A stretch of DNA of 64,000 nt. It comes from Epichloe hybrida (taxonomy: Eukaryota; Ascomycota; Sordariomycetes; Hypocreales; Clavicipitaceae). The notes below the pieces were generated by a model, which worked only from the letters and a program-made list of their open reading frames with translations, made no database searches and was not told the DNA's origin. The position numbers and the translations under genes were made by a program. The stretch covers positions 1-64,000 of the forward strand of contig JAFEKR010000049.1 of NCBI GenBank assembly GCA_019022495.1, in the 5' to 3' direction. Positions 11,976 to 25,735 of the stretch are shown here, one piece after another (position 1 is the stretch's first letter; each line of letters begins with the position of its first letter).

Positions 11976-13690
11976 CTCCCTATTATCCCCCTCCTAATCG
12001 CCCTTACTTATACTATTATTGCTCTCTTTACTAAAGCTAGCACTCTTTAATTTAATCTTCTCCCTAGCTTTAGTGTAAGGGTAGTAGTGTCTTATTACTA
12101 TTAGCATTACCTTAGACTTAGGTAGCTTTTATATGCTAAGGAAGGCTATTATATCTTCCCTATCTTATAAGCTACTAGGCGTTATATTATATATATCTAG
12201 CTTAGTATATATAGCCCTAAGACTACCTATAAGGTAGTGCCCCCTAGCCACCCTCCTTACACTCTTATATATAAGGAAACCTAGTTTATTATAAAGCTTT
12301 TCTATCTCTCTTACTATACCTTATGCTTTATTATTTAGTTAATCTTATAGTATAGCTTTAATGTTAAAGCGTGTCTAAAGGTATAAGCAAATAGCTTATA
12401 TATAGTTATATATAGTAATAATTACCTCCTTATAGGGTAGGAATATATATAGCTATAGGTTTTGCATATATAACATTAAGAATATAGTTTACTACTATAT
12501 ATTAAGCACTAGGTTATAGTGCCTTATTTATTACCTTTATAGTTTTATATTAGGCATAAGCTTATTATTATTATTACCTATTATATTAACCTAGTCTTAG
12601 TCCTTAGCTAGAAGCTACTTAACACGCTTAGTGTAGTGCCTTAGCTTATATATAAGATTAGCTTAGCTTACTAAGGGGGTCTTAACTTACGCTAGTATAC
12701 TATATAGCATATATTACTAGTAGTTTACTTCCTAGAGTATGCTAAAGTTATTATAGTAAGTGTAGCACTACTTATATTACTTACCTAGCATAGCTCTTAT
12801 ATGTTTATAAACTTACTATAAAGCTAGCGCTTAGAAGCTAATGCTAAAGAAAGTAAGTAAGTTATATATTATAATATCTTTATTATTAATCTAAGGGTAG
12901 CGAAGTCTTATATAAAACGTAAGCGTATTAGCGTTATTATAGTTATAGTTATTAGTTTGCTTAGCAGGTGCTTTAGCTATAGCTTTAGCTCTAGCTCTAG
13001 CTTATGCTAGCTTATAGCATTAGGTGCTTACCTCCTTAAACTAGTCTATGTTAAACGTAATAACTATATATAGGCTAATAACCTAGGTAAACTTAGTGTT
13101 AAAGGGCATAGCATTACTAGCGTAGTATTTAGCATAGCTATCCTAGAGGGTATAGTAAAGGGTGTAGAATGTGTTATTTTTCTATGTCTTATTATTAAGG
13201 TTAGTAAAGAGAACGCTATAGATATAGTTAAGCTAGCTATATAACCTCCCCCTCTAGAGGGATATTTACCGCAGGTATAGGCCCTATAGCCTAATTTCCT
13301 AGTGATTTAGCAGCGCTAGAGCTATTATAGCTAGCCCGCGTAATAGCTTAGGCATATACTATAACGTAGTTAGCTCCTAAAGCTTAAGATAAATAGCGCA
13401 CGCTTCCTAGTAAATAGTAGCTATATTAAGTAAGAGAAGTACTAGTAAGTCTATCTTATCTATAAATTACTTAGTAAGTAAGGCTAAGGTTAGTGGTTTT
13501 TTTTATATGTACTTAATAAAGGGAAAGAACTTATGCTTTTCCTCCTTAATAGGGGCCTCCTTATTCTCTTTTACTAAGGCGCTTAGGCTAGCGTAAAATA
13601 GTCTTAGCCTAGTTTTAATATAAAGTAAGTAGTCCTTATGCTTTACTATAAGGTAGCTATCTAGCTTCTTAAATACTATATCCTAGTAAA
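11976..13690. other. AT-rich RIP-type DNA, no gene recognised
   Basis: TpA-rich sequence with stops throughout. It probably includes the left part of the second coding relic, which becomes alignable to copy 1 only from about 13690. Confidence 0.45.
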
Positions 13691-15970
13691 ACTTAAGCTT
13701 CTAAAGTAAGTAAAGTAAGTAAGACTAGGCTATCTTATACGCTACTAGGAGAATAGTATAGTACTCTATCTTTATAGCCTAGCCTTACCTTATTACTTAT
13801 TATTTAGCTTAGAAGGCAGTGAGTTTAGTGTTAATTATAGCTAACTATATCTAGGTAATTTACTAGTATATAGTAGCTATGCTTCTAGCTAGGTCCTAGA
13901 TAAGGAAGCTATTTTAAACTAAGTAAGTAATAAAGTGCTATATATTACACTATAAGAGCTAGGCCTTATGCTAGGGGTTATAGGGGATAAAGTATTTATT
14001 AAGTATACTAAAGAATAGGTGCTTATTTATCTAGTCTATCTATTTATTATTAAGCTAGATCTAGCTATTATACTAGAGCTACCTTATAAGGCTAAGCTTA
14101 CGCTGCGTAATAGTGCTAAGCCTAGTCTTACTACTAGTCTTACTATCCTAGGGGGTAAAGGTAAGGCCCTCCTAGGACTTATGCTAAATCTAGTTATTAT
14201 AGGCTATATTTACCTTACCTAAGACTATAAGCTATAGGAGGTAAAGAAAAAGCATAGCTATATAGTATTAGGTAATATAGTGTGCTAGGGTGGCTGCATT
14301 ACTATTATTATTATTATTAGCGCTAGTAGTAGTGCCTAGTTAGAATATATTATTAAGTAGCGTAATATATTAGTAGCTATTAGTAAAGATAAAGGTATTA
14401 ATACTATATATAAGTAAGAACTAGTAGGGGTAGTAGTATTAGTAATTATTAGTAGTTCTATAGTATAAGGGTAGTAATTAGCCTAGTTAGGGGGATAGTG
14501 TAATTATATATACCTGCTCCTATTATATCTTACTACTAAGGGGAAATCCTAATCCTAGGGGATAGCTATAGCTACTATTAAAATTACCTTAGCTAAATAG
14601 GATAGTAATAAGGTTAAGGCAAAATATTATCTCCTTCCTAGCTATATAGCTTTAGTCACTAGCCTTATTATTATAAAGCGCGTGAATATAATTCTAGTTA
14701 GACTACTACGCTATCTTAAGCCTTTTCTATTATAGTACGCCCTATAGTGTTACTAAGCTATATTAGCTATAGCTATAGGCGTGTGAGAAGGCGTTAGCTA
14801 TAATGTCCTTAGGCAGTGTAAGCAATAGTAGCTTAGCGTTACTAAAGGGTTAATAGCTACTATATATAGACGCGAAAACCTCCTTATAGCTATAGTAGCC
14901 CTTAGCTTAGACTATGCTAAGTTTCTTAAAGAGTAAGTATCTAGGGTAATTACATAGGTTAGAATGCCTTAGGTTACTTACTACCTTACCTATATACGTA
15001 GCACTATCGCAGAGGCCGTAGGATTAGAATGTATTTAGCCTAAGGTAAATATTACTAGATAAATTATTAACTATTCTATGGTAGTAATTTAGGCAGGAAT
15101 TCTTCTAGAAGAGGGTAATGCTATCACCGCTGCTAGTGTTTTGCTTATAGGTCTTAGGGGTCTTAGGGGTCTTAGGAGTCTTAGGGGTCTTAGGGGTAGG
15201 GCGCCTTTTGCTAGTAGTAGCATTACGGAATCTAATATTAAGCTAGCTTAACTAGAAATCAATATAGCCTAGGTTAAGAGCGCTAAGCATAACGTGGCTA
15301 AATTGCTGCAGTGCTACTTACGCTATGTTACTAATAAGGGTATTCTTAGTGTTATAGGCTTAGAAGAGAAGCTAGGCGTTTTAGAAGTAATATATTATCT
15401 TATTAGCAAATATTATAACTTAAAGACTATTATACTACTCTTTAATATTATCTTACACTAGCCCTAGGTATTGCCCTAGTAGCGTATATCTAAGGTAATA
15501 CTACCTAGGTACCTTGCCTATTGCCTACGTACTAAGCTACTCCTAGTTACATTAACTCTTAGCCTTAAGTATATTAAATATAAGAGAAATCTCTTATATA
15601 TAACACAGGGGCATGTAATAGTAAATAGCTAGTAGTATAGCCTTATCTAGAAGAGTAATGTGTCTCTTATATAATAAGGTGAATTTCTTACTATACTTAC
15701 GCTTACTAAGCAAGAGACTTGCCTTAAGAAAGAAAAGAAAAATAGAGATAGTAATACTATTATTTATACTTAAAAACAACCTGAAAAACATATAGTAAGC
15801 TATGCTAAGCTAAATACTATAGGGTTAGATAACCTAGTTACTAGAAATAGATTATATATAAGGTAAGAGTAAGGAAATACTAAAGGGAATATATAAGTAA
15901 ATTATAGCTAGTAATATAGCTCTAAGCTAGAAATTATCTATATCCTAAACGCAGTTAATAGTAATAGAGA
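13690..15970 (+). pseudogene. RIP-destroyed long coding relic, copy 2 (unidentified)
   Basis: Sister of 5270-7500. The piece at 14019-14222 is open for 67 codons and its start (LIYLVYLFIIKLDLAII) matches copy 1 near 5577. Near 14850-14950 a frame reads IATIYRR, LLIAIVALSLDYA, then TIAEAVG near 15003, each with a counterpart in copy 1. Around 15135-15195 a short repeat (GGGGTCTTA) interrupts the frame. Stops are nearly all TAG/TAA. A telomere-linked helicase origin is possible but not demonstrated. Confidence 0.4.
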
Positions 15971-17435
15971 ATTTCTCCAATAAACTATTCTCTATAGCCT
16001 TAAGTAAAATAAGGAGCTTAGAGAGTAGGCTAATCTACTACTACTAGTAATTAGTATCTCTCTTACTTATACTAGGCTTTATAAGTAAGGTAGTAGCATT
16101 ACTAATACTAAGGCTTACTGCCTTAGCCTAGAAAGCAGTGGTATTAAGTTCCTTAGTAAGTATACTATAGGATGCGTTTGCTATGTAATTATATTAAGGC
16201 TAGAATCCCTCCTAGAAGATTGCCTAGTATATCTAGACTTACTACTAGAGGAATTCTATAGCTCTAGTACTATTATTACTGCTTTTATCTATTTCTTAGC
16301 TAGTAAAGAAAGCTCTAGTTCTATAGGTAATACTATAAAGGCATTTCTCTAGCTATAGTAAGGGCAAGCCTAGTAGTAGTAGTGCTATATTACCTTAGCT
16401 TATATTATTACTCTCCCCTTAACTACTATTACTATAGAGATTAATATTGCTATTAATATAGCTATAGCTATTACCACCGCTAAATAGAAATATATTATTA
16501 TTACTATACTACGCTAATCTTATTAGGCTTATAACCTATAGTATAAGCTATAGTAATCTTATTAGCGTGGCCTATAGCATAAGCTATAGTAATCTTATTA
16601 GCGTAGCTTATACCACAGACTATAGTGATCTTATAGGGCTATATGTGCTAGTATGCTATATAAACCTAGCTAGTTTTATAGGGGTTTTAAGGGCAAATTA
16701 TAGTAATATAAAATTAAGAGAATTAATTTTATTCTTATGCTTACGTTTACTAGCCTTATATATATTATAGCGCGCTAGTGTCCTAGATAAAGAGCTACTA
16801 GTAATAGCTACTTAGCATTAAAGTAGCGTAAATAGCTCCTTAGCCTTAGGGGAGTCTAGATATAATAGGAGTGAAATAGAAGGTATTAAAGAGAGTATGC
16901 TTTAGCTAGCGCTTTAGTAATTAGTGTTATATCTTAGTGCTTTTACTAGGGGAGGGAATATAGTAGCTTAATTTACATTATCTAGCTATGCTTGCTTAGG
17001 AGCTACTTATTACTATAGTTAACTAGATTTTTCCTACTATTTTCTCTTATAGTATTTTCTATTATATGCTTATTTCTTAGCAAGCTTTTGCTCTTTAAAG
17101 ACAGCTACTTAGCTATGCTATAGTTATTTAGGCATAGTAAAAATAAACAAGGAAGAAATTAGAATATATATATGTAATGTGTGTGTGTTTAATTCTATCT
17201 ATAGATATCTAAGTCAAAAGTCATATCCCTTACACGTAACCCTAGTTAAGGATATAATTAGCTAGTAGGGTTATAGTCTTACTAGGTAAATTAAATAAGA
17301 GGCTTACCTTTTCTCTAGTTCCCCTCTCTTTACCTGCTTTTGCCACTAGTACTATAACTATTACTAAAGTTAGCTAGCTTTTGCCTTATCTAGCTACTTC
17401 CCTTACCTAGTTGCTTTTATCTCTACTTATTATAT
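15971..17435. other. AT-rich DNA, nothing recognised
   Basis: No confident feature. A 66-bp duplicated phrase GCCTATAGCATAAGCTATAG occurs at about 16530-16615, inside a 67-codon plus-strand frame that looks accidental. Confidence 0.4.
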
Positions 17436-17439
17436 AATG

Positions 17440-18085
17440 GCTTAAACCTTAACTATAGCTAATAGGGCCTATGTGTTACTTATAAAAGCGTAAGGGCTAC
17501 TAAACTATAAGATCGCTTATAATCTAGGGATTAGTCTAAAGGCTATAGGTTAAATCTTTAGTTAAGCTTGTAAATAAGGGTTTAATTATATAATTTAACC
17601 CTTTTATATTGATATAAAGTACGTGGTTAATACTAAACAGTCTAGAAGACCTTCTTATGTAGATAATCCTAAGCTACAATCTAGGCTTATTAAAAAGGTT
17701 ACTAAAGACTATTATAGAAGGCAAAGAATAGGTGCTAATTTAGCTACTAAGCTTAGTTAAGAAGGAACTTATGCTTTAACATTAACTATCTTATAGACTT
17801 TAAAATATTTAGGGTTTTTAAAGACTAAGCTAATAAGAAAAGTAAGTCTAATAGCTTAGATAAAGAAAGCTAGGCTAGAATTCTGCCTAACTCATTAGCA
17901 CTAGACCCTTAAGGACTAGAAGAACATTATCTAGACTAATAAAACGGTAATTATCTTATTATATTAATAAGGAGAGTATTATATGTGGTAATAACCTATA
18001 GAGAACTTAGTAAAGACCTATATTTATAAGCAATAAAAGGGATTAATAGAATTTATATTAGTAATATATAAGGGATATAACTTTT
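17440..18085 (+). mobile_element. Tc1/mariner-type transposase relic
   Basis: Plus-strand translation, ignoring TAG/TAA, gives a PSYVDNPKLQ-like start of the second helix-turn-helix, then KARLEFCLTH, a WT.KDWKNII-like stretch and a GEYYMW..P stretch. These match in order the Tc1/mariner arrangement of linker, KARLEFA-H, W..V.WSDE and Y.WR.PGE. The first catalytic Asp appears lost (TNKT where SDET is expected). Neither terminal inverted repeats nor the end of the DDE domain can be placed, so this is a broken fragment. Confidence 0.7.
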
Positions 18086-18159
18086 AACTTAGATATTTAT
18101 ATATAGTATATAGTATATAAAACATGCGTAGTATATATATATTATTTTAATCTATAAAA

Positions 18160-18275
18160 TCACTCTCTCTCTCTCTCTCTCTTTCTCTCTTTAGAGCTTA
18201 TAAATAGGCTATAATATATATGCGTGCGTGTGTGCGTGCGTGAAAATCCTACATATGTGTGTGTGTGTGTATGGG
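18160..18275. repeat. Microsatellites (CT)n, (TGCG)n, (TG)n
   Basis: A run of about ten CT units at 18163-18192 is followed by GCGTGCGTGTGTGCGTGCGTG (18221-18241) and a TG run at 18256-18270. No gene spans them. Confidence 0.9.
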
Positions 18276-18489
18276 GGGCGTGTGTAAAGCTAATAGTAGT
18301 TTTCTTAGTGGTTATAAAAACATTAGACACCTCTTATAAACTATTAGAATAACCTTATAAGCCTATAAATTACCCCTTTAGAAAATATAAGGTAGCTATA
18401 TTATAGTAAGTATAGTGCGTGTATAAGTGTGTTTAGGCAGGAAACGCGTGCGTGGCTAGGTACTAGTGGTGCGCGCGCAGGGCTGTCTT

Positions 18490-21400
18490 ACACAAACGCC
18501 GCCGAATTTGCGACCTCGACCCTAGCCCTGTTAGGGAGTCAGATATTACATCCTAATTAATTAGTCTCTAGGTTAGAAATTTTACTTCTAGTAGTAAAAT
18601 TAGCTCCTATCTATAGATTAAATAAAAGGCAGACTTCCTATGCAATTCTTAGATAGTAATATAGTCTATAAGAAAGGCTTTATTAAAATACTTTAACTAT
18701 CGCCTATTTAATCCTCCTAGCTTTGCTAGAGCAAATATAAGGGACCAATGTCTAGCTTTAATAGGCAAGTTTGCTTTTAGGTTATACCTAGATATCTAAA
18801 TCCCTGTAATGCCAATATTTACTAGTGCTTCTTTAAGGTTTCCTTGCATTTCTAGGCCTCTATTATAAACTACAAGGTAGAAAAGCCTAAATTTACTAAT
18901 TAAGGAGGAAAGGAACTTCCTAATTACTAGTATTATCGCATTCCTAACTAGTGTAGCCTCTACCTATCTAGTTAGGTTATACCTAGCTTCTAAGAGATAC
19001 TTATATCCGTGATTAATTAGAAAATACTAAGTGTTAATGTAAATCTTGCTTATTAGGTTCCCTAGCGTGTCTAGCACTAAAAGTTCTTATAGTTACTAAG
19101 GCATAAATTTCTAATATATCTTATAGTACGCTAATATCTCTTAAGCTATATTTTAGAGCCCTTTTCACTAGTATTACTACTTTATTACTTAAAAAACCAC
19201 TTTAACTCCTTTATAGCTAAGTTCCTTATAAATAGCTTTAATAATTACTTATTATTATTTAGGCACGTTAATAACTAGCGCTAGTCCCTTTATAATTTCT
19301 ATTAGCCTTTTCTAAAGATAACCCTTTTCTAGGTAAAACTTCTTTGCTTTATTATATAGTTTTCTATAGTCCTTTACGCTAAGATTAATTAGTCTTTAAA
19401 GGGTTATTAAGAATTTAATAACTTATTATATCTCTTTAGAGTAATTCCTCTTGCTATTTTCCTCTATCTTAATGCTATTAAGATATAAGTTAATAAAATC
19501 TTTAATATCCCCTTTAACTTCTTAATCTAATTAATCTAAAGCCCTAGGGCCTTTCCTAGACAAGGCATTTATAATGTAGTTCTTTTTGCCTAGAATATAT
19601 TATATAAAGAAGTTAAAAAGTAAGATATTACTAATCCATTATGTAATAAGAGCTCTAGGTATATTATTAACTACGCTATTAAGCTAATGTATAAGAACTT
19701 ATAAGTCCATTTCTAATATAAATAGGACTCCATAGAGGTAAATTTATAGTCTTCTTAATGCGTAAATAATCACTTAATATTCTTACTTAGTTATATTATA
19801 CTTAGCCTTAGTAATAGTCTAAGTATTACTTTTATATTAAACTAAATACTATTTGCCATTAATAATTTATAATAATGCAGCCCCTTATCTAAGTAAGCTT
19901 ACATTAACTATTAGTATAATTTCTCTAAAGCCTAGTCTAAGATTAAGTAAAATAAGGATTAGGGCTATTATTATTACCTTCTTTAGGATATTTATAGCTT
20001 CTTATTACTTTAGTCCTTATTTCTAATCCTTTATTTTCCTTAGTAAAATCACTAGTGGTTTTACCTTCTATATATAATATTTTACCTAAATATAGTAAAC
20101 TCCTATTAACCTAATAAAGGATTACACTTTTAATTAATCTTAATAAACCTTCTAGTCTAAAATCTTTATAATCTTTGCTTTAGTTAGCTTTTACTTATTT
20201 ATCCTACATATAAATCTTATAATTTCTGCTAATTTCTAGTAGAACTTTAACTTAGACACTAAGGCTATGTAACTAGAGAGCTTAATATTAACTAAAACTT
20301 TATCAATATTAATCAAATACTCTATTATATATCTACATACTCCTAGTATAATCTCCTCTTTATTATACATTATTATTAGTCCCTTCACCGCAATATTATC
20401 TAGGAAAGGTACGTAAATATAAGGGATTAAATTAAATAGGATTTATCTAATAATTCTAATAAACTAAGCTACTAAGTTAGTGGATCCTTATAGTAAGCAA
20501 TAAAGCTATAAAAGTCTAATTATAGTAAAAATCATTATTATATCCCTACTCTTCTTCGCTAATACTACCTAATTATATCTAGATAATAAGTTAACTATTA
20601 ATAAGATCTTACATATTACAAAGCTCTTACTAAATGCTTTTACGCCTTAAGGAATTAGCGTATCTTATATTATTACCTTATTATACTTTATAGCAGATAA
20701 AATTAGGTAAATCCCTCTGTCCTTTTTTATAATAAGAAAATAAGGATTCCTATAAGAGCTATAACTCTCCTCTAAATATCTATACTTTAGCTTCTTCTTT
20801 AGAAGATTAACTAATCTCCCTTATAACCTAAGAGGTATTAGGATTAAGCCTACTTACTATGCTTTATGTTTAATAACCTTTATAACTTATAGTAGCGTAA
20901 CTAGTAAGTTAACTTTCCCACATTCTAATAAGTCTTAGGCTAGTGCTACTTCTTAGTTATAAAGAATTTCCTTAAAAACATTAACTTCTTCTTATATTAA
21001 ATATTCTTATACCCCTTTAACTATTTAATCTAAACATTACTAGGTTATTCTAAAACCTTATAGATTTACGCAAAATCTCCTAGTAATATATTCACTATAC
21101 TTCCTAGATGTGTCTAGACATAACTTAGCCTCTTTCTATTTCTTTATCTTCTATTTTAAGTCCCCTTCTAGTGCTAATCTATTAAAGGGAATATTATCTT
21201 AGGGATGTATTTTATTAGCTTTTTACTTATATATTATGTTTACTATAAGATTAGGTAGTTTTAGTTATTACTAGGGCTTAAAATCCTTTATAACTACTTT
21301 AAGTTATTAAGTATAGTTTACTATTACATCCTTAATTACCTCTTAGAAGATATTAGTTCCTTCCCTTATTATAAGAGAAATTAACTATTTATTATTATCT

Positions 21401-24400
21401 ATTTCTATCTCTAACCCTTTATAAACTATTTAATTTTCCTCTGTTTCTAGGTAACTAAATAAAATAACATTAATAGAGGGCTACTAGGCTAGCTACTTAT
21501 TAGTATACTACTATTAGATGCTTCCTATAACTCTTAAGATAATAATAACATTACTAAAGCAACACTAGGCATAAAGCTCTCCGCTTCTTAAGTAGTTAAA
21601 CTACATTTAGGATAGTCTAAAAAATAGCATTCTAAGAATTAGGCTAACATTAACTAAGTCTAGACTAACGTAGAAATTAGCGAGTATTTAGATATTTCCT
21701 AGATATAGTCTTATCTAAACCTCCCTAATTATCTTAATGCTATATAATAAGAATAATATTATATTTATTATATCTATTAGGTAAATCCTTAGTCTAAGTT
21801 ACCTAGCTATACTTTCTATAATTATATTCCCTTATAATCCTATATTAATAAGCCTAGGGAGAAGCTTCCCTTCTAGGTTATTTAGCTAGACTTAAAGGTA
21901 TAGTAAGTCTTATAAGTAATTAATAGTAGCCTATAGTTCTAAAATCGCATTAAGCATAAAGTTTATCTAAGTAGGATTAATTGAATTTTACTAAGGTTTG
22001 CCCTATTCTAAGCAAGCTCCTAGTCTCTCCTAAATTCATTCCTATAAGGCTATATTAATCTCTAGTGAAAGTATTATTAGTAAGCTATTCTTAGCTATAG
22101 CTTTATTCTTCTTATTTTCCTTAAGAGTCTCTTTTATTAATTAAAGAATTAAGTTAATCTAGTTCCCTAGATTAATTAGTCTTAGGTTTGGTTTTACACT
22201 AAATATTTTTAAAGAAAAAGCTAGCCTTAATATATCTTTATTATAGTAGTGGATATTTTCTATACCTTTTGCTCGTAGGAGATATTTATTACTAACTACC
22301 TTTACTAGTGTTAGCATAACATAATAGATATCCTAAAAGGGCACTCTAACCTTCTTTTAAAAGACCTTATTATATAATTAATTAAGAATCCTTTATTTAA
22401 CTTTATTTAATAAATCTTTCTTACCCTTAGTTACTACTAAATTATTTTAAATAAGTTAAGTGTAAGGTTACTAGTCTTTTACCTTATCTTCTATAATGTC
22501 TTTAATCCTTAGGCGTTTTACTAACTATTTACTAATAGCTATAAACTTTATAATAATCTCTTTATCTTCCTTCTCCCTTATACTTAGCTTCTTAAAGGTA
22601 ATAGCAAATACTATACCTAATATCTTACGCTTTAAGATAAACATTATATTAATCTCTCTTTTAGGTTAAAATTCTACTAGATTAAATATACCCTCTATTT
22701 AATTAAATACTTCTTATTTTTCTAGTGTTATTTCCTAGCTTAATCCTCTGTTAAAGCTATATTCCTTAATTCTTAGAATTATATATATAATCTTATAGTC
22801 CTTAAAGTACTTAACCGAAAATATAGCTAGTTTATACACATAGCTACTAATAGAAAGGAATTTTATAAGTAAGAATAAAGGTATGATTTAATATCTTATA
22901 TTATCTCTAATAGCTAAAATACAAACTACTAGGTTATATATAGCAAACTTTAATATCTTATTATATTTTAAAGTATTACACTTTATTGCAATATGCAATT
23001 CTTTATTGCAATAGTAATAACGATTTAACTAGTGGCCTCTTCCTAATATCGCGTTTATTTTAAAATAGTGCTCCTTATCTAGATTAAATAAACCTATATA
23101 ATTTGCCTAATAAGTTTACTATTAACATTAAGGATAGTTACTATACTTCTCCTTAAGTAGCTTTACTATATTAATTTCCTTTATTACCTAGGCTATAACT
23201 ATAATTTTTAGCTTTACTAGTTATTTTATTAGATCTTTTATTTAATCTTAGTATTCCGCTAATCTAGGGGCCCCTTACTATCCTATATTAGTATTAAATA
23301 AGATAGTCTTCTTAGCTTACTTATTTAAATTACTTAGTGCTAAGTAATTCTTTTAAGTAATCTAGTAACTATTAAAGGTAGCCTAATTAAATAGTGTTTA
23401 TATCTTAAAGCTAAAGTTTTTCTTACCTAAAGTATGATTTTCTATATTAGCAAATTCTAGGTCCCTGTTTTTAAGCTTTAGTTATATATAAACATATACG
23501 TTAAGTGCTATCTAAAGTAATTTATATTATATAACTAAGATTTCTTTATAAGTAAACCCCTTTCTATCTATAAAGCTTAAGATCAAGTGTTTTAGTAAGG
23601 CTTTATAAATATAGTTAGACTAGGTTATTATAGTTTTCTATCCTATTAAGTTTACATTAGACATTAGAGTATAATACTTCTATAACTAGTAATAGGTTTC
23701 CTTAATAGTCTTTAGCTATATTAAATTAAGGTCTTTAAGTTATTCTCTAGTGTTTTCTATTTAATCCTAGCTAGTTATATTAAACTATAAAAGTATCTTT
23801 TCCTTAGACTCCTTCTAAGATTATAATATAATTAGTATCTTAACCACTTATTAGAGCTTTAGGTTAATATTACGCTTAAGTATCTTACGCTAATTTGCTT
23901 TAGGAATACCTATTACTTTTATCTTTACCTTAAAGTCCTTAATAAAATTAGCTATATTTTCCCCTAAAAACTACTAAATATTATACCTATTTTACATAGT
24001 AATAAGGGAAGTTTAATGCACTATTATCTCTCTAAGAAGCTTTATAAAGGTTTCTGCATTAAGCCCTCTAAGAGATCTAGGTATCTTACCTCTATTATTA
24101 AGGTCTTTACCTAAGCGGTTATTAAACTAAGTTTAAGCTAGGCTAATAACTATCTTAGGATTAAGTAATTCCTAACTAGTAACTAGGGTACTAGGTAATA
24201 GTAAGTCCTAAAGGTCCTTTAGGTAACTTAGGTATTTGCTAGGTCTTACTTTACTTAGCTATTAGGAGTAAGATAGTATAAGGTTAAATATAGGCTTAGT
24301 AAAAAGTGCTTTTAATTAATCTTATAAAAGAGTAATTACTTAACTAAATATTATAACACTAGTAAGAATTTCTTAAAGAAAGACTTTTAATAAGGTAGTG

Positions 24401-24900
24401 TCTATAGTAATAAGTAACCTATAAGTAAAGGCTACTAATATAATTACATAGCTCTTTATAATAAGCTATAAGACCCCTATGTATAGCTAAATAATAGCGA
24501 AATTAGCTATAAGCCCTAAGATTAAATAGTCTATAACACTAGGTAGCGCTTTCTATCCTAGTGCCTTATATTTAAAGACTTTTAGCAAAGGGTTAATAGT
24601 TTAGCTAGTGTTTATAGGGTATACCTCTAAACTATCTAGTCTCCTTTTCCACGCTTCTATATAACACTAGTTTATATTCTTAGCTTACCTTAGCTTAGTA
24701 TACTTAGCTAGCTTCTCCTTTACACTATAACTATTATAGAGGTTAGGTTAAGGCTTTAGATCTATATCTTAGTGTAGGGAAGGTAAAATAAAGGGGTCTT
24801 TGCGTAAGTTAGCTTAGTAATAGCTAAGAGCGTAATTATTAGCTTACTTTTAATTAATCTTAGTCTATAGTAAATTAACTAAAAAGCGAAAAGGTCCTAG
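18490..24900 (-). mobile_element. Ty3/gypsy retrotransposon relic (gag-pol), RIP-degraded
   Basis: Reading the minus strand from right to left, pol domains appear in order. A CCHC zinc knuckle lies near 22975-23020, with C-x2-C-x4-H-x4-C spacing and the first Cys changed to Tyr. Reverse transcriptase spans about 20760-20000: RNPYFLIIKK, then LLDLFSGYD-like, then YVPFLDNIAVKGL, the catalytic region with D-N for D-D. RNase H spans about 19900-19600 and ends GKKNYIINALSRK. Integrase spans about 19400-18490: ELGYKGVK, then YKIYQKFMPQ, ending in an RSRQIRRR-like tail near 18500. Stops are TAG/TAA. I did not find a matching pair of LTRs; the 5' LTR should lie near 24950-25390. Confidence 0.85.
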
Positions 24901-25395
24901 GGGTTTAAAACCATGTTTCTTCACTAGTTTTATTAAGCAAAAAACAACACCCTAAAAGACATAATACTAGCCCACGGTCATAAGTAGTAGTAATATTTAC
25001 TCACATTAGAAAGGGTTAATTAACTTAACAGTAGTAATCACAATAATAGCTAAATTAGTCTTTACAAATAGAGATAATTTAGATTAAATAGTCTATTAAA
25101 TTAGAAGTAACTTTTTAGTTAAGTTAGGGAAATAATCTTATTAATTTATCTTATTAAGGTAAACACAATAGTAGCTATAGTAGCACTAGGTATTTAAGTT
25201 AAAAATCTAAAGTTAGGCGTGCATAAAGAACCTTAAAAGAATCTAGCTATAGGTAATCTCTTTATAGATTAAATAGTCCCTTTGCCTAGATAACTAATAT
25301 CATTATCCCTTGTTATGTTATTTATCCCTGCGATCCCCTATATCCCTTGTGCTTGTTATCGCGAATACGCGCGTTTATGGGCGCGCGTATCACGG
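24901..25395. other. AT-rich DNA, possible 5' LTR of the minus-strand gypsy relic
   Basis: Located where the 5' LTR and leader should be, but I found no second copy to prove it. A CpG-rich islet at 25355-25400 (GCGAATACGCGCG, GGGCGCGCGTATCACGGC) stands out from the TpA-rich flanks. Confidence 0.3.
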
Positions 25396-25489
25396 CACAC
25401 ATTATTTACTTCTAAATAATTATTACTAATATTATATAGCACCTTAAAGATCTAATATAACTTATATTAGCATATAGTAGCTAAAAATA

Positions 25490-25735
25490 GCTTAGGATAG
25501 CTTGGATTAGCTTAAGATAGCTTATACTAGCTTATACTAGCTTATACTAGCTTACAATAGCTTACAATAGCTTAAGATAGCTTATACTAGCTTATAATAG
25601 CTTATACTAGCTTAACATAGCTTAACATAGCTTATAATAGCTTATACTAGCTTAAGATAGCTTATACTATCTTAAGATAGCTTATACTAGCTTAACATAG
25701 CTTATACTAGCTTATAATAGCTTAAATTACTTATA
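25490..25735. repeat. Decamer array (TAGCTTATAC)n
   Basis: About 24 units of ten bases with variants TAGCTTAAGA, TAGCTTACAA and TAGCTTAACA. It sits where the intact hAT-type copy carries TTATTATACC decamers plus 9-bp units, so this internal array has expanded differently in each copy. Confidence 0.93.

Noticed and set aside
1..17400. rDNA or rRNA genes near the telomere
   Set aside because: No conserved rRNA sequence could be recognised.
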